7,862 bases of DNA from an uncultured Collinsella sp. (GTDB lineage: Bacteria > Actinomycetota > Coriobacteriia > Coriobacteriales > Coriobacteriaceae), in assembly GCA_900765185.1 (NCBI GenBank), contig CAAFQT010000250.1:1-7862 (forward strand). The letters are read 5' to 3'. Below, one piece after another: positions 1-6,761 of this stretch (position 1 is the stretch's first letter; each line of letters starts with the position of its first letter). The notes under the pieces were generated by a model. That model was not told the DNA's origin and made no database searches. It worked only from the letters and a program-made list of their open reading frames with translations. The position numbers and the translations under genes were made by a program.

Positions 1-2808
1 AACGAGACCCACAACCACCCGACCGAGATCGAGCCCTTCGGCGGTGCCGCTACCTGCGTGGGCGGCGCCATCCGCGACCCGCTCTCGGGCCGCAGCTACG
101 TGTACCAGGCCATGCGCGTCACCGGCGCCGGCGACCCCACCGTCCCCGTGTCTGAGACGCTCGAGGGCAAGCTGCCGCAGCGCAAGCTCGTGACCACCGC
201 TGCCGCCGGCTACTCCAGCTACGGCAACCAGATCGGCCTTGCCACCGGCCAGGTCAACGAGCTCTATCACCCCGGCTACGTGGCCAAGCGCATGGAGGTC
301 GGCGCCGTCGTGGGCGCTACCCCGGCAAACCATGTGCGCCGCGAGTGCCCCGCCCCCACCGACAAGATCATCCTGCTGGGCGGCCGCACCGGCCGTGACG
401 GCATCGGCGGTGCCACCGGCTCATCCAAGACCCAGAACACCGAGTCCATCGAGACCTCGGGCGCCGAGGTTCAGAAGGGCAACGCCCCGGTCGAGCGCAA
501 GCTGCAGCGCCTGTTCCGCCGCGGCGACGCCTGCCGCCTGATCAAGCGCTGCAACGACTTTGGCGCCGGCGGCGTCTCGGTTGCCGTGGGCGAGCTTGCC
601 GACGGCCTGTATGTCGACCTGGACACCGTGACCAAGAAGTACGACGGCCTGGACGGCACCGAGCTCGCCATCTCCGAGTCCCAGGAGCGTATGGCCTGCG
701 CCGTCGCCGACGGTGACGTCGAGGAGTTCATGGGCTACGCCGCCGAGGAGAACCTGGAGGCAACCGTCATCGCCGAGGTTACCGCCGAGCCGCGCATGCG
801 CATGGCCTGGAACGGTGTCGCCATCGTCGACCTGTCCCGTGAGTTCCTCAACTCCAACGGTGCACCCAAGCACCAGGTCGCCCACGTCTGCGCCCGCAGC
901 GTGTGGCAGCCCAGCTGGGCCGGCACCACGCTTGCCGAGCGCATGACCTCGCTTGTCACCGACCTCAACGTCGCCTCCAACAAGGGCCTTTCCGAGCGCT
1001 TCGACTCCACCATCGGCGCCGCGACCGTGCTTATGCCTTTTGGCGGCAAGACGCAGCTCACCCCCAGCTCGGCCATGGTCGCCAAGTTCCCCGTGGACGG
1101 CGAGACCACCACGGCAAGCGCCATGGCATGGGGCTTTAACCCCTACCTGATGGAGGCCGACCAGTTTGCTGGCGCCTACCTGTCCGTGGTCGAGTCCATC
1201 GCCAAGCTCGTGGCCGCCGGCTTTGAGCACAAGCGCGCCTACCTCTCCTTCCAGGAGTACTTCGAGCGCCTGCGCACCGAGGCCGAGCGCTGGGGCAAGC
1301 CCATGGCAGCCGTCCTGGGCGCCCTTATGGCCCAGGTCGATCTGGGTGCCGGCGCCATCGGCGGCAAGGACTCTATGAGCGGCTCGTTTGAGGACGAGGC
1401 CGGTGAGCTCAACGTTCCGCCGACCCTGATCAGCTTCGCTGTTGCCGTGGGTAAGGCCGCCCGTGCCGTCTCGCCCGAGTTCAAGGGTCTGACGCATCGC
1501 GTCGTGCGCATCGCCCCCGCCACCTATGGTGAGGACTACCGCCCCGACGCTCAGCAGCTGCTCGCCGCGTTTGACGCCGTCGAGGCGCTCACCGCCAACG
1601 GCAACGCCCTGGCCGTCTCCACGCCCGGCTACGGCTGTGGCGCCGAGAGCCTCTTTAAGATGTGTGTCGGCAACCAGATCGGTATCGAGCTTGCCGAGGA
1701 CGTGGACGTGGAGAGCCTCTTCACCCCGCTCTACGGCAGCTTTATCGTCGAGCTCGCCGAGGACGCCGAGCTGCCCGAGGTCGCCGACGGCGTTGTCGTC
1801 GAGCCCCTGGGCACCACCGTCGAGGGCTATGTCATCGACACCGGCTCCGAGGTCATCGAGCTCACCGAGCTCCAGGAGGCCTGGGAGAGCGGCATCGAGG
1901 GCGTCTTCGCCTACCGCAGCGCCGGCGAGACCCCCGAGGTCGAGACCATCGACTTCCGCGCCAAGGATATCCACGTGTACGGCGGCGCCAAGATCGCCCG
2001 CCCGCGCGTGATCATCCCCGTGTTCCCCGGCAACAACTGCGAGTACGACAGCGCCCGCGCCTTCCGCGCAGCCGGTGCCGAGGCCGACACCTTCGTGATC
2101 AACAACCTCACGCCCGAGGCCGTCGCCGAGAGCACCCACGAGCTTGCCCGCCGCATCCGTGCAAGCCAGATTGTCATGATCCCCGGCGGCTTCTCGGGCG
2201 GCGACGAGCCCGACGGCTCCGCCAAGTTCATCACGGCGTTCTTCCGCGCTCCCGAGGTCACCGAGGCAGTCCGCGACCTGCTCAAGGCCCGCGACGGCCT
2301 GATGCTGGGCATCTGCAACGGCTTCCAGGCTCTGGTCAAGCTCGGCCTGGTGCCCTACGGTGACATCGTCGACGCCACGCCCGATGCGCCCACGCTGACG
2401 TTCAACACCATCGGCCGCCACCAGAGCCGTCTGGTGCGCACTCGCATCTCGTCCAATCTGTCCCCGTGGCTGTCGCAGTGCAGCCTGGACGACCCCTACA
2501 CCGTCGCCATCAGCCACGGCGAGGGCCGCTTTGTCGCCAACGACGAGGTACTCGCCCAGCTGATTGCCAACGGCCAGGTCGCCACGCAGTACGTGGGCGA
2601 GGACGGCAAGCCCAACATGGATCTTTCCGTCAACCCCAACGGCTCCGCACTCGCCATCGAGGGCATCACGAGCCCCGACGGCCGCGTCCTGGGCAAGATG
2701 GGCCATGCCGAGCGTCGCGGCGACAACCTGTACCGCAACGTGCCCGAGCATGTCCCCGGCGATAAGTTCATGCCGATCTTTGAGAGCGGCGTGGCCTACT
2801 TCGCTTAA
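1..2808 (+). CDS. purL: Phosphoribosylformylglycinamidine synthase, single-chain PurL (5' truncated by window edge)
   Basis: This enzyme converts FGAR, glutamine and ATP to FGAM, the fourth step of cytosolic de novo purine synthesis. The gene is open from base 1 with no start inside the window; 935 residues are visible. Single-chain clade II forms run to about 1240, so roughly 300 N-terminal residues lie outside. In visible numbering, ETHNHP at residues 2-7 is the FGAM synthetase signature, GGRTGRDGIGG starts at 127, and GGKDSMS at 454-460 lies in the second AIRS-like half. A class I glutaminase domain starts near 667 (RPRVIIPVFPGNN), with GGFSGGDE at 729. Its Cys nucleophile is in GICNGFQ (residue 772), and the His and Glu of the triad are in MGHAER (902 and 904). 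Fusion of synthetase and glutaminase means no separate purQ or purS is needed. All motifs are intact and the gene ends at TAA. Codon use is strongly G/C-ending, as expected for a well-expressed housekeeping gene. Confidence 0.97.
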   Translation, partial: NETHNHPTEIEPFGGAATCVGGAIRDPLSGRSYVYQAMRVTGAGDPTVPVSETLEGKLPQRKLVTTAAAGYSSYGNQIGLATGQVNELYHPGYVAKRMEVGAVVGATPANHVRRECPAPTDKIILLGGRTGRDGIGGATGSSKTQNTESIETSGAEVQKGNAPVERKLQRLFRRGDACRLIKRCNDFGAGGVSVAVGELADGLYVDLDTVTKKYDGLDGTELAISESQERMACAVADGDVEEFMGYAAEENLEATVIAEVTAEPRMRMAWNGVAIVDLSREFLNSNGAPKHQVAHVCARSVWQPSWAGTTLAERMTSLVTDLNVASNKGLSERFDSTIGAATVLMPFGGKTQLTPSSAMVAKFPVDGETTTASAMAWGFNPYLMEADQFAGAYLSVVESIAKLVAAGFEHKRAYLSFQEYFERLRTEAERWGKPMAAVLGALMAQVDLGAGAIGGKDSMSGSFEDEAGELNVPPTLISFAVAVGKAARAVSPEFKGLTHRVVRIAPATYGEDYRPDAQQLLAAFDAVEALTANGNALAVSTPGYGCGAESLFKMCVGNQIGIELAEDVDVESLFTPLYGSFIVELAEDAELPEVADGVVVEPLGTTVEGYVIDTGSEVIELTELQEAWESGIEGVFAYRSAGETPEVETIDFRAKDIHVYGGAKIARPRVIIPVFPGNNCEYDSARAFRAAGAEADTFVINNLTPEAVAESTHELARRIRASQIVMIPGGFSGGDEPDGSAKFITAFFRAPEVTEAVRDLLKARDGLMLGICNGFQALVKLGLVPYGDIVDATPDAPTLTFNTIGRHQSRLVRTRISSNLSPWLSQCSLDDPYTVAISHGEGRFVANDEVLAQLIANGQVATQYVGEDGKPNMDLSVNPNGSALAIEGITSPDGRVLGKMGHAERRGDNLYRNVPEHVPGDKFMPIFESGVAYFA

Positions 2809-2845
2809 AGCTATCCCATCGGGTACAATCCCCTCGGGTAACATC

Positions 2846-2882
2846 ACCCGCCACCGGCACTCCCGGTGGCGGGTTCTTTTTT
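2846..2882 (+). terminator. Intrinsic terminator of purL
   Basis: An uninterrupted 11-bp stem (arms 2846-2856 and 2864-2874, CCCGCCACCG pairing with CGGTGGCGGG plus a closing A-T) carries a 7-base loop and runs into TTCTTTTTT. It starts 38 bases after the purL stop and ends 25 bases before the next start codon. This is a classic rho-independent terminator that separates purL from the transporter gene. Confidence 0.93.
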
Positions 2883-2907
2883 GCTTCGCGCATATAGGAA
2901 GGACATC

Positions 2908-3843
2908 ATGGAAAGCCGCAAGCCGTATCTCGCCACCCTGCCCGGACTCATCCTGGGCTGTCTTGTTTGCTGTGCACTCTGGGGATCGGCCTTTCCCTGC
3001 ATCAAGATCGGCTACGCGCTCTTTGGTATCCCGGCGCACGATAGCGCCTCGCAGCTGCTCTTTGCGGGTTTGCGCTTCACGCTTGCCGGCGCCCTGGTTA
3101 TCGTTGGGATGAGTGCGGCCCAACGCCGCCCCCTCATTCCGCAGGCTCGCGACATCAAGCCCATCTTTGTCTTGTCGCTCTTCCAGACTATCGGGCAGTA
3201 CTTCTTTTTCTATCTGGGCCTCTCGCGCGCCAGCGCCATGTCGAGCTCCATCATCGAGGCCAGCGCCAACTTCCTCGCAATCCTCTTTGCCGCCCTGGCG
3301 TTTCACACCGAGAAGCTCAATACGGCCAAGGTGCTTGGCTGTGCGCTGGGCTTTGCCGGCGTCGCGCTCGTCAACCTCTCGGGCGCAGATGGCACCTTTG
3401 GCTTCAGGCTCGATGGCGAGGGCTTTATCCTAGCCTCCACTGTCGCGGGTGCTCTTTCGACCTGCCTGATCGGCATCTTCTCGCGCAAGCACGACGGCGT
3501 CTTGCTTGCCGGGTGGCAGTTCTTGGTCGGCGGCCTGGTACTCACCGCCATCGGCTTTTTGATGGGTGGCGCGCTCTCCCCCACGGCGATTGCCCCCGCC
3601 ATCGCGCTCATCATCTACATGGCGCTTATCTCCGCCGTCGCGTACTCGCTGTGGTCCCGCCTGCTCGCCGTCAACCCCGTCAGCCGCGTGTCGGTCTTTG
3701 GCTTTATGAACCCGGTCTTTGGCGTGCTGTTGAGCGCACTGCTGCTCGGCGAGGGCGCTGGCACGAGCCCCGTTACCGTCATCGTTGCCCTGTTGTTGGT
3801 CTGCGGCGGCATCATCATCGTCAACAAACCCAAAAAAGCCTAG
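2908..3843 (+). CDS. EamA-family (DMT superfamily) transporter
   Basis: This is an integral membrane permease of the drug/metabolite transporter superfamily, 311 residues, a normal length. It has two tandem EamA repeats, roughly residues 15-156 and 172-305, giving about ten hydrophobic helices. The family-typical WGSAFPCIKIGY lies near residues 25-36 and the conserved NPVFGVLLSALLLGE at 268-282. The ATG at 2908 is chosen because AGGAAGG (2896-2902) sits 5 bases upstream. The reading frame extends 14 codons further up, but that part overlaps the purL terminator hairpin and is not coding. Members export or import amino acids, nucleosides, drugs or other small metabolites, and the substrate cannot be told from sequence. 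It is a single-gene unit between the purL terminator and a convergent gene. Its promoter is not clear: a TACAAT hexamer at 2824-2829 lies just before the terminator. Confidence 0.9.
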   Translation: MESRKPYLATLPGLILGCLVCCALWGSAFPCIKIGYALFGIPAHDSASQLLFAGLRFTLAGALVIVGMSAAQRRPLIPQARDIKPIFVLSLFQTIGQYFFFYLGLSRASAMSSSIIEASANFLAILFAALAFHTEKLNTAKVLGCALGFAGVALVNLSGADGTFGFRLDGEGFILASTVAGALSTCLIGIFSRKHDGVLLAGWQFLVGGLVLTAIGFLMGGALSPTAIAPAIALIIYMALISAVAYSLWSRLLAVNPVSRVSVFGFMNPVFGVLLSALLLGEGAGTSPVTVIVALLLVCGGIIIVNKPKKA

Positions 3844-3917
3844 CGAGCTCACCTTTTTAGGGAGGGCGTTTGCACACTTTAGCTTAATGGAATACATCGA
3901 TGAGCTGAGGGCCGCCA

Positions 3918-3941
3918 CGCACGCAAGCGTGCGACCCTTTT
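3918..3941 (+). terminator. Possible terminator hairpin of the EamA gene
   Basis: A perfect inverted repeat CGCACGC/GCGTGCG (3918-3924 and 3927-3933) allows a 6-bp stem with a four-base loop. Four T residues follow at 3938-3941, separated from the stem by ACCC. The delayed, short T run makes it a weak intrinsic terminator. It lies right against the stop codon of the convergent GGDEF gene, where a + strand terminator would be expected. On the other strand no T run follows it. Confidence 0.45.
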
Positions 3942-3942
3942 C

Positions 3943-5085
3943 CTAGCGTATCTGGATGCCGGCTTTCTTTTTCTCGGCCTTGACGCGGTAGAGCTCCGCA
4001 TCGGCAGCGCGAAGTAAGTCTTGCCAGGTATCAACACTATCGCCGACCCGCGCGCAACCGATGGACATCCGCAATGCATACGGCACCTCGGCATGCGCGA
4101 GCTCGTCGTTGATTGTCGCGCACAGATGCATGATATCCTGTTCCGCCGCTGCCTTTTGGAGCACCACGAACTCATCGCCACCATAACGCGCGATAAAGCC
4201 ACCAGACGCCGAGCAGACCTCTTTGAGCGCAGCGGATATTACCTGAAGAGCATGGTCGCCCTCCACATGTCCATAGCGATCGTTAATCTGCTTAAAGCCG
4301 TCAGCGTCCATCATAAGCAGATATACATCTTCGGCCTGATCCACATTTGAAAAGAGCGACAGCATATAGGTCTCAAAACGGTTGCGGTTGTTGAGTCCAG
4401 TCAACGGGTCAGTCGAGATCAGTTGCTCCTGGCAGATGATATAGAGCAGCAACATGCTAATCATTATGCCGACACAAAGGCCAGGCACCGAGTATACGAT
4501 CTGAAAGGTACCGCCCACCAGAGCGGGAACCGCAAAAAAGGCGAGGGTGCGATAAATGGCCTTCTTTTGCAGGCTTTCGACTTTTCGAGCCTGAATAAAG
4601 GCATGCAAGGACGTATATATGACGTAGCAGTAGCTAACGATAGGCTGAATCATATAAAGCGCTCCGCGACGATATACGCCCCGCGCATCGATATAGAACA
4701 TAGCGTGCGTCCAGTAGCTGGTAAATGCCAGAACGACCACCAATGCGGTTGGCAACGTTAAAAGTACCACCCTATAGGGCGTGGTCAGGAGCCGTGAGCC
4801 CTGCATCGTCTCGGAATAGAAAAACCAAATGAGGCACGCGATGGCGAACAGCGAAAACGAAACCGCGTTGGAAATCCAGTTGGCCGTGATGCCTACAGGA
4901 GTGCTCACGCCGTCCGAGAGCGTCCAGATCATATCGAAGAAAATGTAGGCAGCAGACGTGTAGCCCAGCATGCTAAACAAAAGCTGCTGGGTGCTCGAGA
5001 ACAGGGAGCGACGGCTTCGTACGGCAAGTCCGATAAGAATAATCATGCATAGCAGGAATATCTCGATCTTGAGTGCCTTTACCAC
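3943..5085 (-). CDS. Membrane diguanylate cyclase, 7TM-like sensor plus GGDEF domain
   Basis: This predicted enzyme makes cyclic di-GMP from two GTP at the inner face of the membrane; it has 380 residues. Residues 1-220 hold about seven hydrophobic helices (near 6-22, 35-55, 70-90, 105-122, 142-163, 178-197, 200-218), probably a sensory module of unknown ligand. The GGDEF domain spans about 225-379: DPLTGLNNRNRF (226-237), metal- and nucleotide-binding DADGFKQINDRYGH (260-273), active site RYGGDEF (300-306) and MSIGC (340-344). Catalytic residues look intact. The RxxD inhibitory site expected about five residues before GGDEF is absent (SGGF instead), so product feedback through that site is unlikely. 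I chose the GTG at 5085 because AAGGGAGGG sits 6 bases upstream; an in-frame TTG at 5103 would put that ribosome site inside the coding region. The gene is visibly more A/T-rich, with more ATA and CTA codons, than purL. Neither neighbour is a cyclic-di-GMP gene. Confidence 0.9.
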   Translation of the reverse strand: MVKALKIEIFLLCMIILIGLAVRSRRSLFSSTQQLLFSMLGYTSAAYIFFDMIWTLSDGVSTPVGITANWISNAVSFSLFAIACLIWFFYSETMQGSRLLTTPYRVVLLTLPTALVVVLAFTSYWTHAMFYIDARGVYRRGALYMIQPIVSYCYVIYTSLHAFIQARKVESLQKKAIYRTLAFFAVPALVGGTFQIVYSVPGLCVGIMISMLLLYIICQEQLISTDPLTGLNNRNRFETYMLSLFSNVDQAEDVYLLMMDADGFKQINDRYGHVEGDHALQVISAALKEVCSASGGFIARYGGDEFVVLQKAAAEQDIMHLCATINDELAHAEVPYALRMSIGCARVGDSVDTWQDLLRAADAELYRVKAEKKKAGIQIR

Positions 5086-5106
5086 TAGACGCCCTCCCTT
5101 CAATAT

Positions 5107-5174
5107 CCAAGTGGCCAGAATCGCCCAATTCGAATCTGGGCAACAAACACCCCCTACTCCGCAGGGGTAAGGGG
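5107..5174 (-). promoter_or_regulatory. Structured leader of the GGDEF gene with competing hairpins
   Basis: Reading toward the GGDEF start, there is first CCCCT(GCGGAGT)AGGGG, with arms at 5163-5167 and 5151-5155, followed by a T-rich stretch. Then come two overlapping foldings. One has GCCCA/TGGGC arms (5137-5141 and 5123-5127) around the palindrome ATTCGAAT. The other has 9-base arms (5131-5139 and 5115-5123) that pair except for one U-U mismatch, with a 7-base loop. The two share bases and cannot form together. They end about 15 bases before the ribosome binding site. This could be an attenuator or riboswitch-like leader, but I do not recognise a known class and see no c-di-GMP-I or -II core. 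The structures are real in the sequence; the function is inference. Confidence 0.4.
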
Positions 5175-5175
5175 A

Positions 5176-5206
5176 ATAATAGCAGAGCGACCGAACGTCA
5201 CTGCAA
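5176..5206 (-). promoter_or_regulatory. Candidate promoter for the GGDEF gene
   Basis: On the minus strand, TATTAT (5176-5181) matches the -10 consensus at 5 of 6 bases. TTGCAG (5201-5206) is a partial -35 with a 19-base spacer, longer than ideal. Transcription from here would give a leader of about 80-85 bases before the GTG start. The elements overlap a large inverted repeat (5185-5228), which could be an operator or the terminator of kdgT. The call is tentative. Confidence 0.35.
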
Positions 5207-5228
5207 GACAGCTCTCGTTCGGGCGCTC
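5185..5228 (-). terminator. 13-bp inverted repeat downstream of kdgT, possible terminator or operator
   Basis: The arms 5185-5197 (GAGCGACCGAACG) and 5216-5228 (CGTTCGGGCGCTC) are complementary at 12 of 13 positions around an 18-base loop. The loop can itself form a small CTG/CAG stem. On the minus strand the repeat starts 45 bases after the kdgT stop and is followed by TGCTATTATT, a broken T-rich tract. The place fits a kdgT terminator. The loop and distal arm also overlap the possible promoter of the GGDEF gene, so an operator or RNA-processing role is possible. Confidence 0.5.
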
Positions 5229-5273
5229 AAACGGCGCGAGTTGCACGCCGGAATCATTGATGGGTATCGATTG

Positions 5274-6296
5274 CTACTCGCCATCGATGTCGGTCGCGAC
5301 AGCCTCTTCGATGGCCTCGACACCGGCAGGCGACAGGTCTTCCTTGCTCTGGCAGAACTTCTTATCGACCCAGCCGGTCAGAATCGGGGCCATGATTGCC
5401 GTGATGATGACGGCAGTGGCGATCTGCGCATACGCGGTGGGCGCAAGCTCGGCATAGCGCGGAGCGACCTCGGCGAGGGCGACCGGCGTGGTCATGGCCG
5501 TGCCGGCAATGGTGGAACATGCCACAGCCGCCTTACCATTGCCGCCACACAGGCGCTCGAAGGCAAAGGTAATGGGACCGACGATAAAGAGCGTGATGAG
5601 GCCCAGCAGGATGCCCGAAATGCCACCGGCGATGAAGCTCGAAAGGCTCATGGACGCACCGAGCTGAAAACCAATTACAGCGATCGCGGGATTGGCGCCG
5701 GGAACCAGCAGGTTCTTGATAAACGGGAACAAGTTGCCCAGGACCATGCCGATAACAAGCGGCAGGATGGATCCGATGATGGTGCCGACGGGGATGTTGG
5801 CGAGACCCGAAACACCAAGGATGATCATCGTGACGGCGGGGCCGGCCGTAAAGAACAGGATACCGACAGCGCCCTGCTCGGACTCATCGCCGAACTCGCC
5901 CATGATGCCCGTATAGAGCGCCATGTTGCAAAACGTAATGCCGCCGATGATGGAAACCGAGCTCAGGCCTAAAAAGTTATCGTTAAAGAAGTACGCGACG
6001 CCCAGACCCAGCGCGGCTGCCACTACAAGCTTAGGAATCAGCACGACGATGCCGGTCTTGATGGCGCCCGGCGTGGACTTAAAGCTGATGCCGGCGCCCA
6101 CGAACAGCAAGATCGCGGCAACGATGGTGTTGGAGCCGCCGCGGCAGGCAGCCGTAAAGAAGCCGCCGACCTCAAAGACCTGCGGGCAGAAGGTATTGAG
6201 CAAAAGGCCGACGATCATCGGATAGATCATGATGTCGCCCGGGATGCGCGGTACCTTGAATTTCTTTTGCTCGCTGGCGGTCGCTTCCTGTGCCAT
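5274..6296 (-). CDS. kdgT: 2-keto-3-deoxygluconate permease
   Basis: This is a proton-coupled membrane importer of 2-keto-3-deoxy-D-gluconate, an intermediate released from pectin, hexuronates and glycosaminoglycans. It has 340 residues, close to the roughly 330 of characterised KdgT. Family features include KVPRIPGDIMIYPMIVGLLLN (14-34), CNMALYTGIMGEFGDESEQGA (123-143), GPAVTMIILG (152-161) and GGNGKAAVACSTIAGTAMTTPV (251-272), with about ten hydrophobic helices throughout. A short charged tail (310-340) ends the protein. The ATG at 6296 is preferred because a G-rich stretch (GGGGG) lies just upstream; an in-frame TTG ten codons earlier lacks a better site. It stands alone: no KDG kinase, aldolase, uronate isomerase or lyase is in view, so the supplier of its substrate must lie elsewhere. 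It follows azlD in the same direction after 141 bases, with palindromic elements suggesting its own control. Confidence 0.93.
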   Translation of the reverse strand: MAQEATASEQKKFKVPRIPGDIMIYPMIVGLLLNTFCPQVFEVGGFFTAACRGGSNTIVAAILLFVGAGISFKSTPGAIKTGIVVLIPKLVVAAALGLGVAYFFNDNFLGLSSVSIIGGITFCNMALYTGIMGEFGDESEQGAVGILFFTAGPAVTMIILGVSGLANIPVGTIIGSILPLVIGMVLGNLFPFIKNLLVPGANPAIAVIGFQLGASMSLSSFIAGGISGILLGLITLFIVGPITFAFERLCGGNGKAAVACSTIAGTAMTTPVALAEVAPRYAELAPTAYAQIATAVIITAIMAPILTGWVDKKFCQSKEDLSPAGVEAIEEAVATDIDGE

Positions 6297-6340
6297 GAAA
6301 CCCCCATTTCCGCTGACGCAGAACAAAAGCCCACGTCACG

Positions 6341-6372
6341 CTTTGCTACAGTAAAGTTTGACCATGGTACCA
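6341..6372 (-). promoter_or_regulatory. Palindromic elements upstream of kdgT, candidate operator
   Basis: Two elements lie 45-76 bases before the kdgT start. The near-palindrome CTTTACTGTAGCAAAG (6341-6356 on the minus strand) has 7-base arms with one mismatch. Next to it, two 8-base palindromes overlap, ACCATGGT (6361-6368) and TGGTACCA (6365-6372). The latter loosely recalls the TGGT...ACCA half-sites of GntR/FadR-type operators. No convincing -35/-10 pair is visible. The regulatory role is inferred from position and symmetry only. Confidence 0.3.
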
Positions 6373-6437
6373 GAAGAAGCAGACCGCCTCGGTGAGAAAT
6401 TCGATTCGTTAGGCCGGGACGATAACGTGTCCTGCTC

Positions 6438-6761
6438 CTATACGAGGCTCAAAACGATATAGAACACGATGTCCGAAACGCAGCACCACAACATCGACTT
6501 TGTCTTGATTGCCACCGCCACGACGCCGGTGGCCGCAATCCAGGGAACCAAGGCAGGCCAGAGTCCCGCGTCGAACGCGCCGGGGTTCACCAAGTCGTTG
6601 GCGACCAGCGCGGCAAAGGCAGCGGGCGGGATATAGCCCAGGGCCTCGGTAATGCGGGGCGACAGGGTCCGCCCGCGCAAGGCGAACGCCGGCGCGATGC
6701 GAAAGAACGCGATAGCAGCCCACGACGACAGCCACAGAACCAAGAACTCGTTAGCGGGCAT
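6438..6761 (-). CDS. azlD: AzlD family branched-chain amino acid transport subunit
   Basis: This is the small membrane subunit that works with AzlC to export branched-chain amino acids or analogues. Its 107 residues are the usual family length. It has four hydrophobic stretches, near 5-27, 42-56, 67-86 and 89-107. Family-like features are RIAPAFALRGRTLSPRITEALGYIPPAAFAALVAN (21-55) and the late AIKTKSMLW segment (84-92). The ATG at 6761 is preceded by GGAAGAGG with an 8-base spacer. The start lies inside the end of azlC, with an 11-base overlap, so the two are probably translationally coupled. An upstream extension of this frame reads through azlC and is not coding. No clear intrinsic terminator follows within the 141 bases before kdgT, so some read-through is possible. 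The identification rests on family resemblance plus the azlC pairing. Confidence 0.87.
   Translation of the reverse strand: MPANEFLVLWLSSWAAIAFFRIAPAFALRGRTLSPRITEALGYIPPAAFAALVANDLVNPGAFDAGLWPALVPWIAATGVVAVAIKTKSMLWCCVSDIVFYIVLSLV

Noticed and set aside
421..3306. Very long open frame (961 codons) on the minus strand opposite purL
   Set aside because: It is antisense to a clear purL, runs across the purL terminator into the transporter gene, and gives a low-complexity protein rich in Gly, Ala, Asp, His and Leu. This is a by-product of strong G/C third-position bias.
5105..5141. tRNA-like 3' end (TTCGAAT, then TGGGC, seven bases, G and CCA on the minus strand)
   Set aside because: The spacing imitates a T-loop, T-stem, acceptor and CCA end, but the bases before TTCGAAT do not pair with TGGGC in the required register. 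No matching 5' acceptor strand, anticodon arm or D arm exists upstream. It is not a tRNA, and a remnant is only speculation.
5086..5175. Known cyclic-di-GMP riboswitch in the GGDEF leader
   Set aside because: I could not find the conserved core sequences of class I or II c-di-GMP aptamers, and the leader is short. Only generic hairpins are supported.
5073..5972. 299-codon plus-strand frame opposite kdgT
   Set aside because: It is antisense to a well-supported kdgT, crosses the intergenic hairpins, and gives a charged, low-complexity translation without recognisable motifs.
6409..6735. Alternative minus-strand frame of 108 codons over azlD
   Set aside because: The frame that starts at 6761 gives a membrane protein with AzlD features and a good ribosome site; this one gives an Arg/Gly-rich non-membrane product.
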